Counted from the first letter of the stretch, positions 36,500 to 46,221 are shown. The stretch: 64,000 nucleotides of DNA from Flavobacteriales bacterium (GCA_016779995.1 JADHMO010000004.1:1-64000), one strand, 5' to 3'. Made by a program: numbers and translations. Notes: a model not told the origin generated them from the sequence alone.

Positions 36500-37939
36500 A
36501 TGAAAAAAATACTCAATTATATAGACGGCAACTTACAAGATGCACTATCTAAAGAAGTTATAGAAAATGAAAGCCCTGTGAATGGCAAGGTGTTTTCTCA
36601 TATTGCCGATAGCGATAAGGAAGATGTAGAATTGGCTGTACAAGCAGCCAAAAAAGCTTTTCCTTTTTGGAGTGGATTGAGTAAAAAAGAACGTCACGAC
36701 CATTTAATGCGCCTTGCAGATGGTATAGAAGCACGTTTTGATGAAATGGCAATTGCTGAAAGTTTAGACAATGGCAAACCCGAATGGTTGGCCAAACAAG
36801 TGGATATCCCTCGAGCTTCTGAAAACTTGCGTTTTTTTGCAACAGCATCTTTACATTTTTCTTCTCAGATGCACGATATGGACGGCAAAGCCATCAATTA
36901 TACCGCACGTGAACCCATAGGAGTAGTGGGCTGTATTTCGCCTTGGAACTTGCCCATATATTTATTTACGTGGAAAATTGCTCCTGCTTTAGCAGCAGGA
37001 AATACCGTTGTTGCAAAACCTTCGGAAGTGACTCCTTATACGGCTTATTTGTTGAGTGAAATTTGCCAAGAAATAGGCTTTCCTAAGGGAGTGCTAAATA
37101 TTGTTCACGGCTATGGGCATAAAGTAGGCGCGGCTATAAGTAACCACCCTGATACGCCTGTCATTTCATTTACTGGCGGCACAGTTACTGGAGCGAAAAT
37201 TGCTGAAGTAGCAGCGCCAATGTTCAAAAAGTTATCTCTAGAGTTGGGCGGTAAAAATCCTAATATCGTATTTGCTGATGCTAATTTTAAAGATGCTTTA
37301 GAGATGGCCGTTAAAGCTTCCTTTAGAAACCAAGGACAAATCTGTTTGTGTGGCTCTCGACTCTTTGTCGAAGAATCCATTTATCAAAAATTTAAAACTG
37401 CTTTTGTGGAAAAAACAAAGCAATTGAAAGTGGGTGACCCTAAAGAAAATAACGACCTAGGCGCAGTGGTTTCTAAAGACCATATGCACAAGATATTAGA
37501 GAAAATAGAACTTGCCAAAAAAGAAGGTGGACAAATTTTATGTGGTGGTGAGCGTGTCTATTTAGATGGCGAACTTAGTGAAGGCTATTACATCGCCCCC
37601 ACAATTATTGAAGGCTTAGACCATCTGTGCCGTACCAATCAAGAAGAAATTTTTGGTCCAGTAGTCAGCATTATGCCCTTTAAAAACGAAGAAGAAGTTA
37701 TTGCCATGGCAAACAGTACTCGTTACGGATTGGCCGCTAGTATATTCACACAAGATATCAGCAAGGGGCATAGAGTAGCTGCTAAAGTCAATTCAGGAAT
37801 AGTATGGATTAATACTTGGATGATGCGTGACTTACGTATCCCCTTTGGTGGCATGAAAGATTCTGGCGTAGGACGTGAAGGAGGATTCAAGTCACTCGAG
37901 TTTTTTACTGAACCCAAAAATGTATGTCTAAAAATATAG
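36500..37939 (+). CDS. amnC: 2-aminomuconate semialdehyde dehydrogenase (ALDH family)
   Basis: The 479-residue aldehyde dehydrogenase has the catalytic pair Glu248 (LELGGKNP) and Cys282 (GQICLCGSR), and the oxyanion Asn in SPWNLP (Asn150). The overall sequence resembles the ALDH8/2-hydroxymuconate and 2-aminomuconate semialdehyde group. With ACMSD and HAAO directly across the divergent promoter, oxidation of 2-aminomuconate semialdehyde to 2-aminomuconate with NAD+ is the natural assignment. The RidA-type deaminase that would act next is not in the window. The gene is 11 nt after the SDR gene. Confidence 0.88.
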   Translation: MKKILNYIDGNLQDALSKEVIENESPVNGKVFSHIADSDKEDVELAVQAAKKAFPFWSGLSKKERHDHLMRLADGIEARFDEMAIAESLDNGKPEWLAKQVDIPRASENLRFFATASLHFSSQMHDMDGKAINYTAREPIGVVGCISPWNLPIYLFTWKIAPALAAGNTVVAKPSEVTPYTAYLLSEICQEIGFPKGVLNIVHGYGHKVGAAISNHPDTPVISFTGGTVTGAKIAEVAAPMFKKLSLELGGKNPNIVFADANFKDALEMAVKASFRNQGQICLCGSRLFVEESIYQKFKTAFVEKTKQLKVGDPKENNDLGAVVSKDHMHKILEKIELAKKEGGQILCGGERVYLDGELSEGYYIAPTIIEGLDHLCRTNQEEIFGPVVSIMPFKNEEEVIAMANSTRYGLAASIFTQDISKGHRVAAKVNSGIVWINTWMMRDLRIPFGGMKDSGVGREGGFKSLEFFTEPKNVCLKI

Positions 37940-38057
37940 TGACATAAATCATAATTTTAAGCCCATCTTAGTATTACCTTAGTTATAGTATAAGCCATCT
38001 GACCTTAAAGTGTTTCATTGATGATAAATAAGTATTAATTTTTAAAATGAATGAAAA

Positions 38058-38471
38058 ATGAAAAAAAGAACACCCGTTTCCAAAATTATGTCTAGCGACA
38101 TCATTACAGTTAACAAAACTCAATCCATCAGAGAAGTTAGTGACATCATAGAAGGTAAAAACATCCGTCATGTCCCTGTTGTTTCTGGAGATAAAGTTAT
38201 AGGAATGCTGAGTAAGGTAGATTTACAAAAAATCAGCTTTGTAAACAGCTACGATAACGATGGTTTGACAACAGCTATGTACGATAATTTAAATATAGAG
38301 CAAGTGATGACCAAAGATGTTAAAGTGGTTCAAAAAGACGATACCATTTATGAAGTCGCTACTATATTATCTAAAAATGAATTTCATTCGCTACCTGTAG
38401 TTGAAGAAGAAAAATTGGTAGGAATTGTTACCACAACAGACCTTATCAAATATCTAGTTGAGCAATACTAA
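38058..38471 (+). CDS. Tandem CBS-domain protein
   Basis: The 137-residue protein consists of two CBS domains (about residues 8-62 and 76-135). Characteristic motifs are 'IRHVPVVSGDKVIGMLSKVDL' and 'FHSLPVVEEEKLVGIVTTTDL', where the T/S-x-x-D ends bind adenosine nucleotides. No catalytic domain is attached, so it probably acts as a small AMP/ATP-sensing regulator. The start is the ATG at 38058; another ATG at 38051 is in a different frame. It shares a bidirectional terminator with the convergent gene. Confidence 0.9.
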   Translation: MKKRTPVSKIMSSDIITVNKTQSIREVSDIIEGKNIRHVPVVSGDKVIGMLSKVDLQKISFVNSYDNDGLTTAMYDNLNIEQVMTKDVKVVQKDDTIYEVATILSKNEFHSLPVVEEEKLVGIVTTTDLIKYLVEQY

Positions 38472-38482
38472 AGGCTATTGTT

Positions 38483-38516
38483 AAGATAGTGGCTATCGTT
38501 TTATAGCCATTATCTT
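38483..38516. terminator. Bidirectional terminator between CBS gene and small convergent gene
   Basis: AAGATAGTGGCTAT, loop CGTTTT and ATAGCCATTATCTT form a 14-bp stem with one G-T pair. It starts 12 nt after the CBS-gene stop and its right end touches the stop codon of the minus-strand gene. Flanking T/A runs are short, so it may work mainly as a convergent-transcript block. Confidence 0.65.
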
Positions 38517-38766
38517 ACTTTAAATACGGGTCTACGTATTTAATGTCTTTGTGGTTTAATACCCACATACTGTTTTCAGAATTTCCCGAAGCTTTAAAGT
38601 GTAATTGAATACCTTCTTGGGTTTCTGCAACCTCCAAAACAGTTCCTATTTGTCTGAGGTTATTTTTTAATAATAATTCGACTTGGTTGCCTACTAATTG
38701 TTTCCAAAGTCGCTTCCCGTATGCATTCTTTTGATACAGGGCATCGAGTTCATCTTTCCAATACAT
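38515..38766 (-). CDS. Small conserved-looking hypothetical protein
   Basis: The frame extends to 38799, but the ATG at 38766 gives a cleaner start (MYWKDELDALYQKNAYGKRLW, 83 residues). The protein has an N-terminal helix, then a small beta-barrel-like stretch ('QVELLLKNNLRQIGTVLEVAETQEGIQLHFKA') and ends WVLNHKDIKYVDPYLK. It has no signal peptide or cysteine. The barrel-like part recalls Sm/SH3-sized folds, but I do not recognise the family. It stands alone. Confidence 0.6.
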   Translation of the reverse strand: MYWKDELDALYQKNAYGKRLWKQLVGNQVELLLKNNLRQIGTVLEVAETQEGIQLHFKASGNSENSMWVLNHKDIKYVDPYLK

Positions 38767-38843
38767 TGTTATAATTTTTACATTACAAAAATGCATCAAT
38801 AGTGTTAGCAGAAAGTTTTACTAAGATTAAAAAAAGGTTAAGC

Positions 38844-41717
38844 CTACTTTATGATAATCTCATCGGTAAACAACCAAGTTGTTCCTCCTGCACCCAAATG
38901 CCAATCCGGACAAAGTCCATAATTTTTAGCTTTAACCTTAACATAACGTGCTTGTTGAGTCACTTTGACAGAAAAATCTTGATTAAAGGAACCGTATTCT
39001 TGGTCAGAAAATGTATTGCTAATAAAAGCAACGGATTTAAAATTTTGTCCATCCTCAGACACCAAGAATTCTACCTGTGGCGGATAAAAAATCCAAGATT
39101 TGATATCTTGTAAAAAACCAATAGCTAAGTAATTAATAGACTTAACAGTTCCTAAGTCTATGGTAGCCTCTAAATCTTCTCTATAACCTTGCCAACTGCC
39201 CGTTCTATAACTTCCTGTGCCTCGTAAATAATCTATTAAGGTTTTATCTCCAGCAGCGGCATACTGGTTGGCGTATTCGCTTTGTATAGTGATACTTCTA
39301 CTGCCATCAATTTTATAAAACGATGCCGATACCTCTTGACTTTGACCATTAGAAGAAAAGGCTTGGGCCTTAATTACAGCATCATCAAACAACACAATAG
39401 GTATGTCATAAATAGGCGATTCTACACTAGGCTGACTACCGTCTAAAGTGTAACGAATTATAGCTTCTTGAGCAGAGCCTAATTCTACTACTAAGCTATC
39501 CGTAAAAGTTTGACTCTCTGCCATAAAAAATGGTACAGGCGTTAACAGATTTTTAGTAATCGAAGATGGCGGTATCCCCTGACTCCCCCAATCGCTAGGC
39601 TCATCACCCATTAAAAATATAAGCTCACCACCTCGCATAATATCGCTATGCAAAAGATAACTTTTATGATAACTTCTTCCATTTAAACTAACCGACTGAA
39701 TGTACTTATTGCTCGGGCTCAATTTATCTGCTCGGATAACAAAAGTTTGCCCATTTTCTAATTTTATTTGAGCCTGATCAAATAGAGGAGTTCCAATGGT
39801 GTAATAATCTAAACCGGGTGTCACACTATAAAAACCCATAGCACTCAAAACATACCAAGACGACATTTGTCCGCAGTCTTCGTTACCTGAAAGCCCATCG
39901 GGATAAATGCTGTATTGTTCTTCCATTATTTGCCGTACCCTGTGCTGAGTTTTATATGGCTTACCCACATAGTTGTATAAATACGCCATGTGATGACTTG
40001 GCTCGTTGCCGTGAGCATACTGCCCAATAAGTCCTGTAATATCTACTTGCTCTCGTCCTGAAGTTTGGCTATCGGCTGAGAATAAACTATCTAAATGTTG
40101 TTCTAACTTGTCTGGCCCACCCATCAAATCTATGTGACCTTGTATGTCTTGTGGCGTAAAGGTAGAATACTGCCAAGCGTTAGCCTCTGTATAATTGAAA
40201 TTCACTTCGTCTGGCACAAAAGGACCAAACCAATTGTTGTTGACCTTGGCTCTAAAAAACTTGGTTGAGGGGTCATAGACATTTTTATAATATTGTCCTC
40301 TTTGGTAAAAATAATTAGCGACATCATCTCTTCCTAAAGAATCTGCCATCATAGCAATACACCAATCGTCATAGGCATATTCCAAAGTTTTGGATACCGA
40401 CTCTGGCTCATCACTAGCCGCTATAAATCCCTTGGCTTTATAGTATTCCAAACCATCAGAATCTAAATTGGCACTGTAAATCATGGCGTCCATAGCTTCC
40501 TCAATATCGTAACCTCTTATTCCCTTGGTATAGGCGTCTGCAATAACAGGTATAGCGTGATAACCAATCATACAATTGGTATAATTGGCCGCCAACTCCC
40601 AAATGGGTAATTTGCCCCCTTGTCGGTATTGTCTTAAAAAAGTGCGAATGAATTCGTTGGTCTTTTCTTGTTCTATCAGCGTAAATAAAGGGTGTGTGGC
40701 ACGAAAAGTATCCCAAAGCGAAAAAATTGTGTAATGATTATCGGTACTGTCTTGATGAATTTGCATATCCATACCCCTATACCTACCATCTATATCTGTA
40801 TATAAATTTGGGTTCAATAAAGAATGGTATAAGGCAGTATAAAAAATGGTTTTGTGATTTTCATCTCTACCATGAACCTGAATTTTAGAAAGCTTAGTTT
40901 CCCATGCGTACTGTACCGATTGCTTAATTTTTTCAAAATCCCAATGTGGAATTTCAGCCTCTAAATTTTGTTGAGCACCAAGCATATCAACTGCCGAAAT
41001 ACCAACTTTCACAAGTAAAGGAGAGTCCAATTCTCCAAACTTCATACCCACTACTAAACTATCCGAACGGTAAACAAGCTCTTGAATAGGTGCTGAAAAT
41101 TGAGCGTAAAAATGTATCCGTTGGTCTGCCGCCCACTGATTAGAGTAACGATAGCCCCTAAAGGTAACGCTGTCCACTTGTTCTAGAAAAACTGCCCTTA
41201 GTTTATCTCTGTGGTCTAAATCCAAGACTACTTGAGCCACTTCATTTTTTGGAAAAGTGTATCTATGAAAGCCCGCCCTTGGACTAACAGTCAGTTCTAC
41301 TCCAATGTTATAATCGTCTAATTGCACTTGGTAAAAGCCCGGCTGTGCTAATTCATTGTCGTGAGAAAAAGACGAGCCATAACCGTCTGCCCCATCTGCT
41401 CCATTGTGGAGTAATAATTCGCCAGTGGTTGGCATAAGCAAAACATCAGCATAGTCTGAAATACCCGTTCCGCTAAGGTGAGTGTGTGAAAATCCATATA
41501 TCACACTATCGGAATAATGGTAGGCTCCGCAACCGTCCCAACCCTCTAATCGTGAGTCAGGACTTAACTGTACCATTCCAAATGGACTGGCTGCTCCTGG
41601 ATACGTATGCCCATGACCTCCAGTTCCTATAAAAGGATTGACATAATCTATTAATTGCTTTTGGGAAGGTTGACAAGCCACAAATATGACTGAGATAAGA
41701 AAGTAACATTTTTTCAT
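38844..41717 (-). CDS. GH92 alpha-1,2-mannosidase lipoprotein
   Basis: The frame opens at 41750, but the ATG at 41717 gives a lipoprotein signal (MKKCYFLISVIFVACQPS, lipid Cys15), so I use it (957 residues). The GH92 domain starts at 'LIDYVNPFIGTGGHGHTYPGA' and carries conserved 'FGMVQLSPDS' and 'GNEDCGQMSSWYVLSAMGFY' motifs. GH92 enzymes are Ca2+-dependent exo-mannosidases that trim N-glycan mannose. C-terminal additions are a chitobiase-like beta domain ('YTLDGSQPSVESPIY') and an F5/8-type carbohydrate-binding domain (about residues 820-957). It is probably on the outer-membrane surface. It lies 4 nt after the ROK kinase gene. Confidence 0.93.
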   Translation of the reverse strand: MKKCYFLISVIFVACQPSQKQLIDYVNPFIGTGGHGHTYPGAASPFGMVQLSPDSRLEGWDGCGAYHYSDSVIYGFSHTHLSGTGISDYADVLLMPTTGELLLHNGADGADGYGSSFSHDNELAQPGFYQVQLDDYNIGVELTVSPRAGFHRYTFPKNEVAQVVLDLDHRDKLRAVFLEQVDSVTFRGYRYSNQWAADQRIHFYAQFSAPIQELVYRSDSLVVGMKFGELDSPLLVKVGISAVDMLGAQQNLEAEIPHWDFEKIKQSVQYAWETKLSKIQVHGRDENHKTIFYTALYHSLLNPNLYTDIDGRYRGMDMQIHQDSTDNHYTIFSLWDTFRATHPLFTLIEQEKTNEFIRTFLRQYRQGGKLPIWELAANYTNCMIGYHAIPVIADAYTKGIRGYDIEEAMDAMIYSANLDSDGLEYYKAKGFIAASDEPESVSKTLEYAYDDWCIAMMADSLGRDDVANYFYQRGQYYKNVYDPSTKFFRAKVNNNWFGPFVPDEVNFNYTEANAWQYSTFTPQDIQGHIDLMGGPDKLEQHLDSLFSADSQTSGREQVDITGLIGQYAHGNEPSHHMAYLYNYVGKPYKTQHRVRQIMEEQYSIYPDGLSGNEDCGQMSSWYVLSAMGFYSVTPGLDYYTIGTPLFDQAQIKLENGQTFVIRADKLSPSNKYIQSVSLNGRSYHKSYLLHSDIMRGGELIFLMGDEPSDWGSQGIPPSSITKNLLTPVPFFMAESQTFTDSLVVELGSAQEAIIRYTLDGSQPSVESPIYDIPIVLFDDAVIKAQAFSSNGQSQEVSASFYKIDGSRSITIQSEYANQYAAAGDKTLIDYLRGTGSYRTGSWQGYREDLEATIDLGTVKSINYLAIGFLQDIKSWIFYPPQVEFLVSEDGQNFKSVAFISNTFSDQEYGSFNQDFSVKVTQQARYVKVKAKNYGLCPDWHLGAGGTTWLFTDEIIIK

Positions 41718-41721
41718 GTTT

Positions 41722-42627
41722 TTAGCTGATTTCTTTCCACACCAAAGCACTAGCTCCTAAAATGGCAGCATCAGCACCATTGAGTGCAGAGGGTAAAATT
41801 TGAATTTTATTTTTATAAATACTTAGCAAATTCTCTTCCATATAATGTTTTGTGGGCTTAAATAAAAGGTCTCCCGCTTGAGCCAATCCGCCGAATAAAT
41901 ATATACATCGTGGACTGGTCATTGCTACGGAATTAGCCAAAGCAAAACCTAATTTTTTAGCTGTAAAATCAAAGGCATCTAATGCCCATTGTTCCCCATT
42001 ATTTGCCGCCTCATAAACTTGAGCTGAAGTGTATTCTTTGGACGTTAATTCTTGTGCTGTTGTGCTGATGGCAGTAGCAGAAGCATATGTTTCTAAGCAA
42101 CCTCTACGACCACAACCACAAAGACGTCCTCCTTCCTCTACAATGACATGGCCTAACTCTCCTGCAAAAGCATCATGCCCATAAACAACTTGTCCATTTA
42201 TAACAATACCACTACCAAGACCTGTTCCGAGGGTTACCATAATGAAGTTGTTCACTCCTTTTGCACTGCCATAAACCATTTCACCTAAAGCTGTAGCGTT
42301 AGCGTCATTGGTAACAATTACAGGCATATCAAAATAGTCGTTGAAATAGTCTTTTAATGGGACATAATCAGGCCAATCTAAGTTGGGAGCAAATTCCACA
42401 GTGCCGTTATAATAATTGCCATTCGGCGCACCTACACCTATACCTACTGCTTCGTTTTCAGCTAGATTTTCTAACAACTGTTGCGATACGTGTTTAACCA
42501 GCTCCTTGGGGTCTTTAAAATCTGTTGTTTTAATTTTTCCTCGCCAAAGAAAATTACCACTCGATTCTACCCAACCAAATACGGTATTAGTTCCTCCTAT
42601 ATCTATTCCTGCGCTGACTTTTTTCAT
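41722..42627 (-). CDS. ROK-family sugar kinase (glucokinase/mannokinase-like)
   Basis: The 301-residue protein has the N-terminal phosphate-binding motif (GIDIGGTNTVFG), the catalytic Asp in 'VIVTNDANATALGE', the ROK signature region and the zinc motif CGCGRRGCLETYAS. It phosphorylates a hexose in the cytoplasm. Annotation as glucokinase would be usual, but its position 4 nt before the GH92 mannosidase and near a glycosylasparaginase suggests mannose or N-acetylglucosamine as substrate. That preference is inference. Confidence 0.9.
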   Translation of the reverse strand: MKKVSAGIDIGGTNTVFGWVESSGNFLWRGKIKTTDFKDPKELVKHVSQQLLENLAENEAVGIGVGAPNGNYYNGTVEFAPNLDWPDYVPLKDYFNDYFDMPVIVTNDANATALGEMVYGSAKGVNNFIMVTLGTGLGSGIVINGQVVYGHDAFAGELGHVIVEEGGRLCGCGRRGCLETYASATAISTTAQELTSKEYTSAQVYEAANNGEQWALDAFDFTAKKLGFALANSVAMTSPRCIYLFGGLAQAGDLLFKPTKHYMEENLLSIYKNKIQILPSALNGADAAILGASALVWKEIS

Positions 42628-42720
42628 CTTTGCGAATTTATCGAATCATTATTTCATCTACAAATTATTGCCTTTTTGATTCTAATATTCAATGCGGAAA
42701 AAGACGTTTTTAAGACTTCA

Positions 42721-43704
42721 TTAGCTTAAGTGCGAAGGAGAGTTTATTAGGGTGTTTTTACCTTTTTGAAACAGTGCGTAATTAAACCACGGATGAACAG
42801 CATAAGCACCATGTTCGCCTTGTTTGTTTATGGCCAAATAGCCTATTTGCATGTCTTTGTAGTTTTGGTTTTTTACAATTCTAGCAATGGCTTCCTCACA
42901 AGCTTCTTGAGGAGATGCCCCTTGACGCATCAGTTCAACAACTAGAAATGACCCTAAGGTTTTCATCACGGCTTCACCCATACCAGTTGCACAACACCCT
43001 CCCACTTCATTATCGACAAACATTCCAGCTCCAATAATGGGTGAATCCCCAACTCTACCGTGCATCTTAAAGGAAAGCCCCGAGGTAGTACAAGCCCCTG
43101 AAATATCTCCATTCTTGTCTAGGGCTAATAAGCCAATTGTATCGTGATTTTCAACATTAATAATAGGTTTGTATTGTGAGTCTTTTTTCCACTCTTCCCA
43201 TTTTTCTCTAGCTTTATCAGTCAATAAATCTTCTTTGGGGAAACCTTGAGCTAAAGCAAAGTCCAAAGCGCCTTTTCCAGAAAGCATAACATGAGGGGTT
43301 TCTTCCATCACTTTTCTTGCAACTGAAATGGGGTGTTTGATGTGTTCTAAATAGGATACTGCCCCACAGTTTCCCGTATGATCCATTATACAAGCATCTA
43401 AAGTTACGTGTCCATCTCTATCGGGCAATCCGCCATATCCGACACTCATAGATTCTGGGTCGGCTTCAGGAACTCTAACGCCCTGTTCGACAGCGTCAAT
43501 AGCTCTACCACCGTCATTTAAGACTTGCATAGCAGCTTCATTGGCAGCTAAACCGTGGTTCCAAGTAGATATTACCATTGGAAATCCTGATTGTGAATAG
43601 GGGTTTTGTTTAGGGCTATTTGTTTGTGTTATTAGCTTTGGAAACAATAAAGCACCAGTAGCTCCAAACAGTGTTCCTTTGATAAAGTTTCTTCTATTTT
43701 TCAT
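42721..43704 (-). CDS. N4-(beta-N-acetylglucosaminyl)-L-asparaginase (glycosylasparaginase)
   Basis: The 327-residue Ntn hydrolase cleaves the GlcNAc-Asn bond that links N-glycans to protein. The autocatalytic nucleophile is Thr189 (VENHDTIGLLALD), as in the Elizabethkingia enzyme, with 'RVGDSPIIGAGMFVDNEVGG' and 'ATGMGEAVMK' supplying the substrate pocket. The N-terminus MKNRRNFIKGTLFGATGALL is a Tat-type signal (RRNF), so the protein is periplasmic. It forms a glycoprotein-degradation group with GH92 and the ROK kinase, and follows an outer-membrane receptor by 29 nt. Confidence 0.93.
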   Translation of the reverse strand: MKNRRNFIKGTLFGATGALLFPKLITQTNSPKQNPYSQSGFPMVISTWNHGLAANEAAMQVLNDGGRAIDAVEQGVRVPEADPESMSVGYGGLPDRDGHVTLDACIMDHTGNCGAVSYLEHIKHPISVARKVMEETPHVMLSGKGALDFALAQGFPKEDLLTDKAREKWEEWKKDSQYKPIINVENHDTIGLLALDKNGDISGACTTSGLSFKMHGRVGDSPIIGAGMFVDNEVGGCCATGMGEAVMKTLGSFLVVELMRQGASPQEACEEAIARIVKNQNYKDMQIGYLAINKQGEHGAYAVHPWFNYALFQKGKNTLINSPSHLS

Positions 43705-43733
43705 CTATGTGTATTGGCTTTTATTAGAAAAGT

Positions 43734-46217
43734 TTAAAATTCGCCACTTCCGCCATCACCACCTTTAATATCATCGTTACGGATATTTGTACGGTCTTTA
43801 ATCACGTCAAATTTTAACTCTCCAAAAGTATATTTAAAGCTAATACCTATAGATCTAAATACCGTATTTCTATTGCTGTAAATATAAAAGTCATCGCCTT
43901 CTAACTCTGTTTCAAAGGATTTGTATTTCTTAAATGGCTCAACAAATCTTAAACCAATAGACCCCTTTTTGTTATTGAAATCTTTCTTAAAGCCAAAGGA
44001 GAACATTGAAAATCCTGGAACATAACCTTGTGCCGTTTGATTTGGCGGTCGGAAAAAACCAAAAGTTTCGGCTTTATATCCTTTGCCCATATCATAATTG
44101 CCGCCCATATTCCAATTGAACAATACTCTCCCTAAATCGTCAGAAATGGTTTGATAGGTGTATAAATTAAAGCCTGCTCTTAAATTAGCATCTCCGACTT
44201 TTATTGAGCCGTAATAGTTAAATCCAACAGATAGGTTTTCACCGATATTATCATAAGAAGTAATCGAATTATCGCCTGACAAACGCACATTAGACTCTAT
44301 CAAGTCATAAGTTTGTTTCGCAAAAATATAATAGCTGCCTTTATATTTTCCTGCAAAACTATTGTAGCCTATTTCTAACTGATGAGTAATTTCTGGTTTT
44401 AATTGTGGGTTACCTTCAGTTAAAGTAAGGGTATCAGTATATGAAACATTAGGGTTGATGTTGCTCATGCCTGGTCTGTAAATTCGTTTACTATAGCTGG
44501 CTTTTAGCGACCTCATCATGTCAATCTTTTTGGATAGAATGAAACTAGGTAAAAGTGTGGTGTACTCGTTCTCAAAAGGTTCTTTTTCATTTTGTACCCA
44601 TGTATCGTTTTGTTTAGAATTCCACTGACCTTTTATAAGTGTGTTTTCAGCTCTCAGCCCAATTACAGCTCCCCATTCTTTAGTTAATTGCCATTTTGTC
44701 GATAGGTATATGGCGGCAATATTTTGAGAATAGTCAAACTGCTCTAATGGTTGGAAAATTTTGGGGTTTGAATTTTCAGTATTGTAATTATTCAATAGGT
44801 TTCTATTGACATATTTGGCACCCAGTTCTATAGTGTGTTTATCTTTCAAAGGGTGGGTATAATCCAATTGATAAGTATACGTAAGGGGGCTACCGTCATT
44901 TTTGTTAAAAATAGTGTCGTTAGGTGTACTGCCATCATATTCTTGAAAAACGTAGTTGTCTTGGTCAGAAACGTCTCCTCCTAACTGAAAAGCGAGTCTT
45001 AATTCTCGGTCTTCGTGGTCGCTGAATTGCTTTACATAATCAGTAGTCCATTCATAGCCTAAGCTCAAATTTTTTGAATCTGTGAAACGTACGGTATCGT
45101 TAACTAGGTAAGCTAACTCATCGATAAAATTATCTGAAAGTATGGACGAATACAAATAATCATCAGCCCACTCTTGATTAGTTTGTCGATTGCCTCTCAT
45201 TTGAAAACTCGTTACAATACTATTGTATGGATTGATGTCATAATACATTTCAGAAGTGCCTCCAAAGCCTATCCATTGCCCCTTAGTTTGTGCGTTTTTG
45301 GTTAGGGTCGTAGAGTCAGCATAATTGAATCGGTGGTAAGTCTGTTCGCCCGAAAGTGGCCAACCGTATCGTACTCTACCACGTACAGATATTCCAAACT
45401 TTCCTTTACCGTAATTGAGGTCTAAAGATTGTTTGTTTACTCTAGTGCCAACGGATCCATTGATAGTGCTTTTAAAACCTGAAATCTGTTTTTGTTGTGT
45501 AATGATGTTAATTATACCTGCCCCACCTTCACCGTCATATTTTGCTGTTGGACTAGTAATGACCTCAACACTTTTGACTTGCTCGGCAGGTATCATTTGT
45601 AAAGCATCAGCTGCCGAGCCAGAAAAGAAAGTAGATTCCTTGCCATTGACTAAGAACTTAATATTGGAAGAGCCCCTAAGGTTGACATTACCTTCTAAAT
45701 CTACTGATAAAAGTGGCGTTTTACGCAATACATCAGTTGCGTCATCTAGTCCTTCATTCAAATCGTTTTCTGCATTGTAAACGATTTTCTCCATTTTACT
45801 TTCGTAAACTGGTCTGTCCTCGTTTATAGAAACCTCCTTAAGACTAACTGCAGCTGGTTCGACTTTAACTTTTTTTAGATATACAAATGTTTTGTTTTTG
45901 TTTAGAGAAACATCAACTCTAGTTTCTTCATAGCCAATATAGTTGACTAAAAAATAATAATCGGCAAGACCTAATTTGGTGAACTGAAAAGCTCCCTTTT
46001 CATCAGTAATTGTACCCTCCATGAGGATATCATTGTTTCTAAATAATCTGACGTTGGCAAAAGCTAGTTCTTCACTTGATTTAGCATCAACTAATCTGCC
46101 ACTAATTTGTCCATTATGTAAGGAAGCATTTTTACCGCCAAAACCACCCATATTGGGTCGTTGAGCATATAGAAATCCACTAAGGAAAAGTGCAAAAATT
46201 GTTAAGTTAGTTTTCAT
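43734..46217 (-). CDS. TonB-dependent-receptor-like outer-membrane beta-barrel protein
   Basis: The 827-residue protein has a signal peptide (MKTNLTIFALFLSGFLYAQ). A carboxypeptidase-regulatory-like domain (about residues 35-115, 'ISGRLVDAKSSEELAFANV') precedes a TonB plug (about 130-240, 'LSVDLEGNVNLRGSSNIKFLVNG') and a large outer-membrane barrel of the OMP_b-brl_3 type. The C-terminus is Gly/Asp-rich (IKGGDGGSGEF). Short Gly tails of this kind occur in this family. It lies 29 nt upstream of the glycosylasparaginase gene, so glycan or glycopeptide uptake is possible. No SusD partner is present, so it is not a classical polysaccharide utilisation pair. Confidence 0.88.
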   Translation of the reverse strand: MKTNLTIFALFLSGFLYAQRPNMGGFGGKNASLHNGQISGRLVDAKSSEELAFANVRLFRNNDILMEGTITDEKGAFQFTKLGLADYYFLVNYIGYEETRVDVSLNKNKTFVYLKKVKVEPAAVSLKEVSINEDRPVYESKMEKIVYNAENDLNEGLDDATDVLRKTPLLSVDLEGNVNLRGSSNIKFLVNGKESTFFSGSAADALQMIPAEQVKSVEVITSPTAKYDGEGGAGIINIITQQKQISGFKSTINGSVGTRVNKQSLDLNYGKGKFGISVRGRVRYGWPLSGEQTYHRFNYADSTTLTKNAQTKGQWIGFGGTSEMYYDINPYNSIVTSFQMRGNRQTNQEWADDYLYSSILSDNFIDELAYLVNDTVRFTDSKNLSLGYEWTTDYVKQFSDHEDRELRLAFQLGGDVSDQDNYVFQEYDGSTPNDTIFNKNDGSPLTYTYQLDYTHPLKDKHTIELGAKYVNRNLLNNYNTENSNPKIFQPLEQFDYSQNIAAIYLSTKWQLTKEWGAVIGLRAENTLIKGQWNSKQNDTWVQNEKEPFENEYTTLLPSFILSKKIDMMRSLKASYSKRIYRPGMSNINPNVSYTDTLTLTEGNPQLKPEITHQLEIGYNSFAGKYKGSYYIFAKQTYDLIESNVRLSGDNSITSYDNIGENLSVGFNYYGSIKVGDANLRAGFNLYTYQTISDDLGRVLFNWNMGGNYDMGKGYKAETFGFFRPPNQTAQGYVPGFSMFSFGFKKDFNNKKGSIGLRFVEPFKKYKSFETELEGDDFYIYSNRNTVFRSIGISFKYTFGELKFDVIKDRTNIRNDDIKGGDGGSGEF

Positions 46218-46221
46218 GGTA

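Noticed and set aside
43734-46217. The outer-membrane barrel protein as SusC of a polysaccharide utilisation locus
   Set aside because: No SusD-like gene is adjacent and the barrel is of the OMP_b-brl_3 type, not the ~1000-residue SusC type.
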